From Phoronis australis (taxonomy: Eukaryota > Phoronida > Phoronidae): a stretch of 33,514 bases of DNA. The stretch lies in the NCBI GenBank assembly GCA_002633005.1, contig NMRA01001185.1, positions 1-33,514 on the forward strand. The letters run 5' to 3'. Positions 11,301 through 19,600 of the stretch are shown here, one piece after another. A program made the translations under genes and the position numbers. The notes below the pieces were generated by a model. It was not told the DNA's origin, did not search any database, and saw only the letters and a program-made list of their open reading frames with translations. The first letter of the stretch is position 1, and every line of letters begins with the position of its first letter.

Positions 11301-12909
11301 CAGAGGGTTAACTCATATAGGTTCACTGTAAATAGCTGACTTCCTAAACACCTGCACCATATTGAAATTCACTATCCCACAACACTATCATGTCGTTGGT
11401 GGACAGGCATTCAGCGCCATCTACAGATGCCACGTAATGCTGATGAGAAGTTTCAACCTAGTGATATAAACAGCGTTTCAACACCTTTCCTGCTATCACA
11501 ATGCCGGCAAGTCTGGTGTGTGGTGGGATATACTAATGGCTTATGGAAAAAAGCAAACCTCTTGAAATATCCATGAATGAAGGACATCCTGTCCCATACA
11601 ATTGAATTCTCACTGCAAAGAAAAATCTGTGGCTGCATAGTCAGTGGCTGTGACTGATAAAGCGTGAGAATTTGGATATCACCCAATCTTAAAAAAACAA
11701 AAATAAATTAGAGACCTTAACGTAACCAACCAATGGGAGGGGATGGACAATGGAATTAATTTCTGTGTTTTTAAGTTAATGAACTACAATGTGTAGTGGT
11801 TTATTTTTGTCCACCAAATCTGAGTCAGGATCAAGCCGAAGTCCCTTTCTCGCTCTCAATACTCTAGAGAGCGCCAATATGAAAAGTCCTCTACTAAAGA
11901 ACTAGAGAGTCAATTCTTTTAAGCTCATTGAAAGAGAAAGAAGTAGAAGGTGAACTCTTACAAGCAATCTGTTAATGAAATAAATAGATTGTGAATTCTT
12001 AAACATTCATTGTGAAAGATTGTAAAGTTGTGACCTGGGAGGTGGTGAAGATGGCAGTCAGACCAGCTAACAGTAAGTCAACAGGTTTATCAGCACAACA
12101 TTCTATAAATAGAAACTTCAAGTGTGGGCTACACTACATCATCCCCAGATAATCACATGAAGTAGCCACAGAATTACATATTGGACCATGTGTCGATGGT
12201 TGCATACTGGATCTGTTGGACCAAGTGTCAATGGTTGGACACTGGAATAAAATAGATCTTTTGAGCAAGTGTCGATGGTTGGACACTGAAATCAAATAAA
12301 TCTGTTGGTACAAGTGTCTACTTCAATGACGGAATTAAAGAGATCTGAGGAGCCCTAGTCCTGAGGGTTATAAATCCTCCAAATTCCTGAAAGGGAATTA
12401 GAAACAGTATTTAAATAACTGCCAAAGACATGTAATAACCTACTTATCCTACATTTTGAGACAATAACTTGTTTAAGTTCACAAAACAAACAGAACAATA
12501 TATCCAATCCCTGTACATTGCAGCGGATCAATTTAAACTACACATGTGAGCACCTTCTTCTGTTATTTGTAACCATGTCTCATTTTAAGTCATTCTTTGA
12601 TCCGTAATTGTGTGTAATGATGAGCTAAATGCACACACACAAATGATGCCTGCATGTTCCCCATGATGTTATAAAAGTAACACCAAAATCACTAGTCATA
12701 CGACTTCACATCAATTGGTTTGGAAAGACAACAACCTGTCATTGTGTTAAAGACAGTTCTGATGAGGCTGTATTTGTAACTGGGCCTACCTCGAGTGGTT
12801 GAGCTTCCCAAGTTTTGTCAGCAGTCATCACAGAGTCATTGAACTGCCAACAACCGACGCACAGTGGCGAAACCTTCAGGTCACTTCCGGGAATTGTGAT
12901 GTGTTCCAT
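5246..12909 (-). CDS. Aldo/keto reductase, complete, 8 coding exons, 340 aa
   Basis: NADPH-dependent oxidoreductase of the aldo/keto reductase superfamily, Tas/Kv-beta-like branch, probably cytosolic (no signal peptide or membrane segment). Coding exons in order: 12909-12790, 11175-11113, 10641-10456, 10031-9873, 8428-8250, 8060-8009, 7004-6843, 5347-5246. All junctions are GT-AG; intron phases are 0,0,0,0,2,0,0. The protein begins MEHITIPGSDLKVSPLCVGC. The catalytic tetrad is D58 (FFDTAE), Y63 (AYKNSE), K86 (ASKFG) and H125 (AHWG). Later family landmarks are GRIRYYGVSNHG, the AYSPLQQGLLSGRY strand, and the cofactor-binding VIVGARSPEQLEQN. The length is normal for the family. The start codon sits in ACCATGG, a strong Kozak context, with a possible acceptor AG at 12921-12920 just upstream, so a 5' noncoding exon is likely. 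The substrate cannot be predicted. The odd point is that the terminal exon's acceptor lies at the edge of a minisatellite made from it. Confidence 0.94.
5319..6218. repeat. Minisatellite, ~23 copies of a 38-42 bp unit, derived from the AKR intron 7/exon 8 junction
   Basis: On the plus strand the units read approximately GAACACTGACTGAGCTCAAC then AAGGACATCCTACAACATAAT. On the minus strand this is a pyrimidine-containing tract, TTGTAG|GATGTCC and GAGCTCAGTCAGTGTTC, i.e. splice acceptor followed by exon 8 coding bases. The exon-proximal copy (5319-5359) is the functional junction. Copies differ at many positions, so the array is not brand new. About 19 of 22 classifiable copies keep AG at the acceptor position; those near 5490, 5670 and 5871 have lost it. 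The last copy, after about 6218, decays. Confidence 0.9.
6843..7004 (-). CDS. AKR coding exon 7 (residues 254-307), cofactor-binding segment
   Basis: Encodes AIHAIKNVCDRENVVMSQAA, LSWLLQQQGVSCVIVGARSP and EQLEQNCKMVKLSK. VIVGAR followed by the E..EQN helix is the family NADPH adenine-phosphate binding signature. Acceptor is TTCAG|GCC and donor is AAG|GTAATG, phase 0. Confidence 0.96.
7005..8008 (-). other. AKR intron 6, with a degenerate ~70-bp tandem repeat at about 7163-7425
   Basis: Between exons 6 and 7. About four diverged copies of a ~70-bp unit can be aligned by the recurrent blocks GTGCACCTTTAAAGTCCC, CTTGTTTTGATGGGTGACTA and TAGTGTA. No coding signal was seen in the remainder. Confidence 0.55.
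8009..8060 (-). CDS. AKR coding exon 6 (residues 236-253)
   Basis: A 52-base exon completing S236 and encoding CSLSRHGKDGCEQELFE. It matches the RHGxxGxEEExF segment of related reductases. Acceptor is TTTCAG|TTG and donor is GAG|GTAAGA, phase 0. Confidence 0.9.
8250..8428 (-). CDS. AKR coding exon 5 (residues 177-235 plus split Ser codon)
   Basis: Encodes LCYNLLARTIEDEIVPFC and ELSILAYSPLQQGLLSGRYL, then a basic GRRRTRHFKMS segment that in the family borders the cofactor pocket. The donor CAG|GTATGT splits a serine codon (AG|T), the gene's only non-phase-0 intron. Confidence 0.95.
9414..9705. repeat. 21-bp minisatellite, ~14 copies, in AKR intron 4
   Basis: The unit is ACATAAACCTTAAAGTATTG plus T, repeated head to tail with very few substitutions (GTATTG becoming GCATTG in three copies near the right end). 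Because 21 is a multiple of three, open frames run through it on both strands; they are repeat artefacts. The rest of the intron (8429-9413 and 9706-9872) is AT-rich and shows no other structure. Confidence 0.95.
9873..10031 (-). CDS. AKR coding exon 4 (residues 124-176)
   Basis: Begins AHWGAVFGDMEACVKELK, with catalytic H125. It continues through GRIRYYGVSNHGVQNL to KPLTNQ, a typical family progression. Acceptor is CCTAG|GCT and donor is CAG|GTGACT, both phase 0. Confidence 0.96.
10456..10641 (-). CDS. AKR coding exon 3 (residues 62-123)
   Basis: Begins AYKNSEVVLGKAL and carries catalytic Y63 and K86 (VVASKFGYGPGD). It ends LQTDYLDLYQ, the strand that precedes the catalytic histidine. Acceptor is GACAG|GCA and donor is CAG|GTATGT, both phase 0. 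Confidence 0.96.
11113..11175 (-). CDS. AKR coding exon 2 (residues 41-61)
   Basis: Encodes VSCKIVDKALEMGVNFFDTA plus E. It supplies the first barrel helix and catalytic D58. Acceptor is TTATAG|GTG and donor is GAG|GTAAAA, phase 0 on both sides. Only 63 bases long. Confidence 0.95.
12790..12909 (-). CDS. AKR coding exon 1 (residues 1-40)
   Basis: Encodes the N-terminal beta hairpin and first barrel strand (KVSPLCVGCWQFND, then TADKTWEAQPLE). The donor is GAG|GTAGGC at 12789-12788, phase 0. Start ATG is at 12909-12907. Confidence 0.93.
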
Positions 12910-13039
12910 GGTCAACAAACTAAAAAGGATAAACCAATGGCATTAATATACACAGTGAGCAACGTAGAGCATCTGATTTGTGCCCACTGCGTGCATCGCA
13001 TATAGCACAGATTTACAAAAGATGATCAACCCACAAGAG

Positions 13040-13430
13040 GGAGCAATACTGATAAACTTAGAATAGCCTCTAGAAGGCACAAAGCAGGACGTTCCAAAAT
13101 TGTCAGAGAAATCCTGTAACAAATGAAACATTGAACAAGCAGTATGGTATAAGAACTCAGGTGGACATCACAAGTTGTAGCACTAATGACATTTGACAAA
13201 GTAAAGGGGTGACTTCTTGACATGCGTAATAGGAACATAGGACCAAAATTTCACATTCACAACACTCCCTGAAGTGGTTAGAGAGAAACAGCTGAATGCC
13301 ATGACATAGAATTGCCACCAGAGGGTACAGCACTAGACAGATTTGTTCAACCATTTACAGGTGTGGTCTCATCCCCAGTACAAACATACAAGTCACTCTT
13401 CATAAATGTTTCAAAATAGAGAGATCGCTG
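13040..13430. mobile_element. Possible decayed copy of the ATTGCCACTAGGGGGCAC interspersed repeat
   Basis: Contains ATTGCCACCAGAGGGTACAG at 13311-13330 and looser repeat-like phrases such as GACATAGAATTGCC. These resemble the family better preserved at 22369-23529. Boundaries are not defined. Confidence 0.35.
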
Positions 13431-15819
13431 CAAAAAACAAATTGTCATAAGGCGGCACAGCATTCACTTGATCCTGATCTGTCTGAAAATAAAAAAGTGT
13501 CCTTCAATCTTTGACATGGCGCATGGAGAATTTATCTATTACATTGATCACTGCCAAGATTCCCTTTGCCCTCAGACAACTTTTATAATGCCTATTCAAC
13601 ATGCCCTTTGTATTCATCTAATGAAACGGAAAGGTTATGATCGTTAGTACTACTGGCTACTTTCTCTACAGTTACACTGAAAACATTTGCACAGAGCTAC
13701 ATTCTGAAATGTCCAAAGTATGATTTTGGTTTGGCACAATTTAAATATTACATAAATAACTAAAACTACAAATTTTGGTTCATCTTGACAAAGGGTCATT
13801 TCCCAAACAACTGTTGGTTTTAAATATGTTTCACACCGGTGTTCATCGAAGTCTACTTTGTTTTTTTCCTTGCCAGGTTGCTATCGTTTGATTTTATTTT
13901 TAAGTTTGAAGAGCCACTGCAAAAATTGGCAGATTTTGATCATCAGCGAAACTACTCGGTAGTCAGCTCTCACCCAACAACCCAACTAATCCATTGGACG
14001 AACCATCTCATTGACTTTGAAGCAGGTGTTAGTCTTAACATGTTTTATAGCCAGCTGATTACCATTGCACATTCTTGCAAACATCACATTTTTCCGGTAA
14101 CATGTCACTCCTCCACTAAAGTAGTTCAACATGACTGGGCAACCAGCGCTGTCTTGAAAGCTGTTGACATCTAATTTGGTCACTGTGTGTTGCTTTTCTT
14201 TGTCATGATGTAGTTTATTGGTATGCTAAAAGAATAAACTATGTGATATAACTGTTAATTATGATCAGCGTCCAAGTTTATGTCAATATGCAGAGTTGTT
14301 TCTTTTAAATACCTGACCAATGTTTGTGACTTTTAGTTTATTAGTTCATCAGTTTTTAAAAATCAAACACCATACTATGTTGACTTTTATAGCTGAATAC
14401 CGCTGCAACGAAAATGATTGGTTTATGGATTTTGAAAATTTGCTAGTATGCACAGGCAGATGTTCACTTTAATAGTTTATGGCCGCTTAATGCCATAATC
14501 ACAAATTGTGTCCGACTCTGTTGCCGCGTACTCTTTGTTCCTGGTGAAATACTTGTCAAATTTTAAGAAGATCCATCGCAGGACTCCGTACTACTTAGAA
14601 ACTGTAGAAATTTGTTTAATTCTAAATTTTTTTGTCCACAATAATAGTCTATAGTCTACCATAATGACTGTGCTTCGCGTTCATAAAAAACGATTACCGG
14701 TAAAAGCCTCAGTGTTAGAAGCAGTACTGCTGGGGGTGGGCGAATTAATTTCCACCTCAATCAGAAGGCACAAGTACCTTTTCGCTCAACTTGCTCAAGT
14801 GTCCAAGGGTTATCATTGTACTTAACACCAAGTGCCGCTAATAAATAATGATGTCGCAGGGGTCTCAGCTCCAGCGCAAAACTACAGGTTTTGTTTTGAC
14901 TATACAGATGCTCTGTTGGTGGTCCACATACTAGTAGGGCCTATACTAGTCTACTATATCCCTAGGGAAGAACTGAAAGGTTGTCATTGCCGTGGATCAG
15001 GCTAGAGTTGGCTTGTCATGGTATGTCATTCCGTGTGCCAAGCATGATGTCTAGTTTACAGTACCCTTCTCTGAACTGACATTAGGCAACACTTACGCTA
15101 ACAGGATTTGCACGCAAGTGGAAGGAAACGCATGCACTCAGTGTACACCCCAGAGAATCCAGCAAATTCCTCAGCACATCAAAGCCACGCGCGTTGATTT
15201 GTGAATCGATTAGGACGGGTTTATCAGACTGACTTAAACTCACTCTGGCATTGGGGTAATAAAACCCCAAATGTTATCGTAGAAGTTGCCTAATTATGGG
15301 CCAGGTAATCTGGCCAGGTCACCAGCACAACAGACCTGCCACTAGTGCCACTGTCACTGAGTTCTTCCAGTGTGCAACAGTTGGATAAAGAGTCCCGGAT
15401 TTAAAACTGATTAGCGAAGCAGTTACTACTACTGAATAACAGACATTATTCAGTGGGAGTAACTGGTTCTCAAATCAGGGACCCCTCTATCATGTCTTGT
15501 AAATCCATTTGGTTATAACTGATGCAACATTGTCTTCGGACCTTGGATAGAATTCTGTGAAGTACATGATCATTATTGTGTAATATATCGTCAACCGGCA
15601 AATTCAGTTACTGTTTAAGCCATCATGTGCACAAACAGCAAGTTACGCATTCAGCCATTCACTCCACAACACTAAAAGTTTAACATTCATGACACAGATG
15701 TTAGACCCTCCAAGGCCTCCAAGAGCACGATAAATACGTCTTGTCACGACACAGTCATAGGAAGCTTAGTATATCCTCAAAATAATGAGGTTTTCTCCTA
15801 ACTTCCTTGCCAACTTCCT
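13431..15819. other. Probable AKR 5' intron or intergenic DNA
   Basis: AT-rich with no ORF showing protein-family character. An open minus-strand stretch at about 15270-15097 ends exactly at a strong donor and could be an alternative noncoding or coding first exon, but its peptide was not recognised. A foldback hairpin lies at about 15389-15486. Confidence 0.35.
15389..15486. repeat. Foldback hairpin, ~98 bp
   Basis: The left arm contains GTCCCGGATTT and CAGTTACTACTACTGAATA. The right arm, read in reverse complement, gives GTCCCTGATTT and CAGTTACTCCCACTGAATA. The arms are imperfect around a short loop, typical of a small foldback element. No target-site duplication was identified. Confidence 0.5.
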
Positions 15820-16130
15820 TGCAAGGTAAAAGTCGCGACCAATTTCTACTGCGGAAAGTGGTCGAGGCGAGTTTACAAGCCGATTTTGAAAGATTCTGTT
15901 CTTTTCGCTTACCTCTCAACGACACAGAACGCTCTGTTATCAGCGAGGAGTATCGTTGACCTGTGCGTTGGCCCAGTTCAGACGGCGGTAGTGTCTGCAG
16001 ACGAACTTCGATCAGACAGCCACAGACTCCTTCACGTTGACCTATATCTGAAGAAACAGAACGGAAACAAAAATTAAACCGGAACTGAACAGACCCTCTA
16101 GATTGTGTGACGTCAGCGTGTGGGGCCAGA
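15820..16130 (-). promoter_or_regulatory. CpG-rich segment, candidate AKR promoter and 5' noncoding exon
   Basis: About twenty CpG dinucleotides fall in roughly 300 bases, against a CpG-poor background. On the minus strand an excellent donor, GAGAG|GTAAGCG, lies at 15912-15911. The first AKR coding exon has a plausible upstream acceptor at 12921-12920, so a noncoding first exon ending at 15913 is an economical model. A second strong donor, AGC|GTAAGT, lies at 15096-15095. No TATA box or initiator was identified with confidence. Confidence 0.35.
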
Positions 16131-16167
16131 ACCTGTAGCTCACAGCAGAGGACACTAGTTCAGCGGT

Positions 16168-16308
16168 GCCGGTTGCATGAAACAGTCCCAAATAGGGAAT
16201 AAGGGACCGAGTGTAGTGGACCACTTCATGCAACAGTCCTTAAACACAATCCTTGTAGGGACTTCCTTAACTAGTTTGGGAACTTGGCTGTTTCTGATGC
16301 AACCCGGC
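16168..16308. mobile_element. Small MITE-like element with terminal inverted repeats
   Basis: It starts GCCGGTTGCATGAAACAG and TCCCAAA. It ends with the inverted counterpart TTTGGGAACTTGGCTGTTTC and TGATGCAACCCGGC. An internal TTCATGCAACAGTCC repeats part of the terminus. It has no coding capacity. It directly abuts the CpG-rich candidate promoter. Target-site duplications are unclear. Confidence 0.5.
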
Positions 16309-17050
16309 GGGCACAGGTCCCTAAATCTGAATTACATACTGTTGTAATTTCATTAATGAAGTCAATTGTTGGCTTTGATACAAAGCGAGAGTGATGACGT
16401 TGAATTCTCAATATCATTAAAAATAAGTACCGGTAGGCCTAGGGACCTTTTCAGGCAACGCTCCTAAGTCTTGTCGACTATCCCCATTTTTCAATGAGGG
16501 TTCAGATTGTTACATCATTAGAAACGAGGAGTCCGGCAAAGAGCTAGCAGCTCCATGATATAGATATGATAAAAAATATTACAATCTGTAATTAGTAAAG
16601 AACGACACTAATATGCTGATTTGGGGACTTACTGTAACCCTATGACCTCTTGCGATTACGTAAGATGTGGCCGTGCAGTTAAATGAGAACTGATGACGTG
16701 ACTGGCTAGTTTACTAGCTAGGAGTCCTATAGGCGTAGGTTAGCACGCCAGGTAAGGTATCGTTAGAAAAGTTATTTTCGTTTTTATTTGTATTGACATA
16801 GCTACAAGAATCAAGACTATATTCTTACAGTCCTGTTAGTACTCAAGCCTTTTGTGCGATGTTAGATATTGTACGAAACTTGAAAATTAATTTTGTGCCG
16901 CACGTCTTAAATGAAAAAAATTGGCCCTCATTGCCTGCCGGTGAGACTATACCGTAGCCACAAAAGAGTTCAATGTACCATATGTTTCACATGCAATATA
17001 CAAATTCGTTATTTTGTCCGAAACAGGATCATACAAGCGTGCAGCAAACA

Positions 17051-17068
17051 TGCCGCAAGCTTGCGGCA
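17051..17068. repeat. Perfect 18-bp palindrome in a GCAAAC-rich segment
   Basis: TGCCGCAAGCTTGCGGCA equals its own reverse complement. It sits within 17039-17170, where GCAAAC and GTTTGC words recur on both strands just before the 41-bp array that uses the same GTTTGC word. Confidence 0.8.
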
Positions 17069-17170
17069 AACAATTTTGTTTGCAGCAAACCAGCCGTAAA
17101 GTTTGCAGGAGTTTGCCGCTACCCGCAACTCAGCCGCACACATTGCCGCAACCTTGCTGCAAACACTGAA

Positions 17171-17710
17171 GTTTGCAGGAATGTTGCGGCAAACTTGGTG
17201 ATTGAAAGTGTTTGCCGGAAAGTTGCAGGAAACTTTATTGTTAAAATGTGTTTGCGGGGAAGTTGCAGCGAGGAAACTTTATTGGTGAAAAAATGTTTGC
17301 AGGAAAGTTGCAGGAAACTTTATTGATAAAAAAGTGTTTGCGGGAAAGTTGCAGGAAACTTTATTGATAAAAAGTGTTTGCGGGAAAGTTGCAAGAAACT
17401 TTATTGGTGAAAAAGTGATTGCGGTAATGTTGCAGGAAATTTTATTGGTGAAAAAGTGTTTGCAGAAAGTTGCAATAAACTTCATTGGTGAAAAAACTGT
17501 TTGCGGGAAAGTTGCAGGAAACTTTATTGATGAAAAAGTGTTTGCGGGAAAGTTGCAGGAAACTTAATTGGTGAAAAAGTGATTGCGGGAAAGTTGCAGG
17601 AAACTTTATTGGTGGAAAAGTGTTTGCGGGAAGTTGCAGGAAACTTTATTGGAGAAAAGTGTTCTCAGGAATATGTGAAAAAGTGCTTGCACGAAATTTG
17701 CAGTAAACTT
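17171..17710. repeat. ~41-bp minisatellite, about 12-13 copies
   Basis: The consensus is close to GTTTGCGGGAAAGTTGCAGG then AAACTTTATTGGTGAAAAAGT. Central copies are nearly identical and the ends are degenerate. Spans of open frame in it (for example 17334-17567) are repeat artefacts. Confidence 0.9.
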
Positions 17711-17720
17711 CAACAACATC

Positions 17721-17776
17721 GACTGGGGTTCGAACCCAACAATTTCCACAGAAAATCTCGGCTTTGAACCCCAGTC
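17721..17776. repeat. Inverted repeat around a GGTTCGAACC core
   Basis: Arms GACTGGGGTTCGAACC (17721-17736) and GGCTTTGAACCCCAGTC (17760-17776) can pair with few mismatches. The left arm resembles a tRNA B box, but no A box or cloverleaf accompanies it. It borders the minisatellite and may mark an old element end. Confidence 0.5.
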
Positions 17777-18694
17777 AGGAAAAGGGTCTTTTCATTCTTA
17801 AGTTATGTGTTGACCAACACGTGGCGTGTATGAAGACTTTGTTCTTTAAATGTTTGTAATTTCCTTGTGAATGAAATTTTGCGAAGACTTGACAAAATGC
17901 AACTTGTTACTGCGACACAATTAACATTTTTGCTACGCAATTCATGGAAAACAAGTAGCGAGTAAGTTTACTTCATATAAATTGGGCATTTATTGCCGGG
18001 GTAGACCATTTTTAAAACGATACACCATAGATCGGGCGCGCGCCACTCAGATACATGCAGTTCGCGTTGTCAACATGACGCCATATTGGAGAGTGTTACA
18101 CTGGACAAAAATGGCGGAAAACACTGGAGCCCTACAGCATCAGTCAGAAAATCGGCCGACTCGCAGTGTTATGCTTGTAGCCAAAGAGTTAATCTTTTTG
18201 TTCCTGCCTTAAGTCATGGGTTTTTTTAGTTCGGCCATGGAATTTAGCGGTGCTGCCACTAGGTTTTTATGTTCTGCCACCATAATTTAAGCGGAGCGAT
18301 TATTTGTTGTTTCTACATCAGTCTTGATGATTGAGACCATATGAGATCAATTAAAAGATAATTATTGACCAGCATATGCTGTTATCCAATTATGATGCTG
18401 TTTGTTAATTGTACTTCAGTAAATATTTGGTATCAATGACAATCATATGTATTTTTTAATGGAATCCTGTAACAGATCTGAATACCTGAATACAGTGCAG
18501 GTAGATCAAGTCCTTGACCTTTGTTATGACTATAGGTCTATGGACTTGGATCTCAATAGTTTCTAGTATCCTAAGCTTCCACTTCTCTGGGTGTAGTTAA
18601 TCTACTGAATGTCTTCATCAGATCACCAGATCTTATTATTTTCTTAGACAGGACCATAAGCAATTTGTAAGCCATTTACTCATACAGGCCAACT
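17777..18694. other. Intergenic DNA, no gene seen
   Basis: No ORF with protein character. A short TGCTGCCACTAGG word at about 18251-18263 resembles the core of the interspersed repeat family found elsewhere in the window. Confidence 0.5.
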
Positions 18695-18706
18695 GGGACT
18701 GGTATA

Positions 18707-18946
18707 AATAATAATAATTGCAGGCGGTCTGATACACGTTGCATCAGACGTGCGCAGGCCTCGCATGTGGGCCCATTGCACTGATCACCTGGAAATATTT
18801 TTATGCTTTATTGATATATGGTTAAAACCAAGCTGAGGAGCTAGAAACCTGGCTCAAGGGTTTAGCAGTGTGACATGGTGGGACTTGAACACACAATCTC
18901 GAGTAAAGAAAGTGGGCACTTATCAACCAGGCCACACTGCCTCCTC
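18707..18946 (-). mobile_element. tRNA-derived SINE, 240 bp, with 12-bp target-site duplication
   Basis: On the minus strand it begins GAGGAGGCAGTGTGGCC. It carries an A-box-like TGGCCTGGTTGATAAG (about 18934-18919) and a B-box-like GTGTTCAAGTCCC (about 18892-18880). It ends in a short (ATT)n tail at 18719-18707. The identical 12-mer GGGACTGGTATA flanks it at 18695-18706 and 18947-18958, as expected for LINE-dependent retrotransposition. The intact duplication suggests a moderately recent insertion. It lies ~560 bp past the FNTA stop codon. Confidence 0.85.
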
Positions 18947-18958
18947 GGGACTGGTATA

Positions 18959-19507
18959 CCTATGAGCAGGATTCACAAAGAACTACATCCACAGTCAATT
19001 TCAAAAGGCACACTGAGAGTGAAGGACACCAGTAATTTACAAACATCTGCCAAATTCTAAGCCAACATGCCCACTGGTTATCCCCTCCAAGTCCAAAATC
19101 GAAGGAAAAGCAACAAATTAACATTCACAGTGAATATTCTATTGTAATTAAAATGACAATACCAAATTACACAACAATGACGTATCACATTACCATGATT
19201 AAAAATGTGAGATGTAAATGGAGACACTGACTGACCAGCTCACAGAAGACACAAGCAAAGCAATTGTGGATTTACCAAGAAATCAGAAATCAAATAACGC
19301 AATACTGAACAGGACTAGGACATGTTTCGCAATTGGTCACAATGACATAAGAGTGGTGTCTCTCTCTGGAAACATTCATCATGCAATCGTGAGAAAATGG
19401 AAATCCGAGCATCAAACTTTCTGGCAGCACTGATTTCACAATGGTCAGTTAAACATAACACAGACTTGGTGTAACGTTACACTAATATTTTCAGTTGTGC
19501 CTTCTCT
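18959..19507 (-). other. FNTA 3' flank / probable 3' UTR
   Basis: Directly downstream of the FNTA stop. No clear AATAAA was found on the minus strand, so the cleavage site is not called. A perfect palindrome, GTGTAACGTTACAC, lies at 19469-19482, ~26 bases past the stop. Confidence 0.5.
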
Positions 19508-19600
19508 TCAAGGACCGTACTTGGCCGACATGTTCCCCGCAATGTATTTCCAATATTGTGCTCTGATTGTGTCAAAGTTTGTGCTGAGAGCTTCGCACAG
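19508..19600 (-). CDS. FNTA: FNTA terminal coding exon 8 (residues 291-320 and stop)
   Basis: Encodes [20 protein letters not shown], then [10 protein letters not shown] and TGA. The D-T-I-R-x-x-Y-W-x-Y-I pattern matches the C-terminal family helix. Acceptor is CTTTCAG|CTG. Confidence 0.94.
   Translation of the reverse strand: MCEALSTNFDTIRAQYWKYIAGNMSAKYGP

Larger units (their letters stand above)
10032..12789 (-). other. AKR introns 3, 2 and 1 (noncoding stretches between exons)
   Basis: Covers 10032-10455, 10642-11112 and 11176-12789, with exons 3 and 2 between them. Intron 1 contains a ~50-bp degenerate tandem repeat at about 12180-12320, with a recurrent core close to AAGTGTCGATGGTTGGACAC. 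It also has loosely similar GTAGAAGGTGAACT segments near 11260 and 11945. No further exon with protein similarity was found. Confidence 0.5.

Noticed and set aside
13839-14174. 111-codon plus-strand frame
   Set aside because: No recognisable family, AT-rich composition like its surroundings, and no supporting splice structure.
17721-17776. tRNA gene suggested by GGTTCGAACC
   Set aside because: No A box, anticodon arm or acceptor stem; the motif is part of an inverted repeat.
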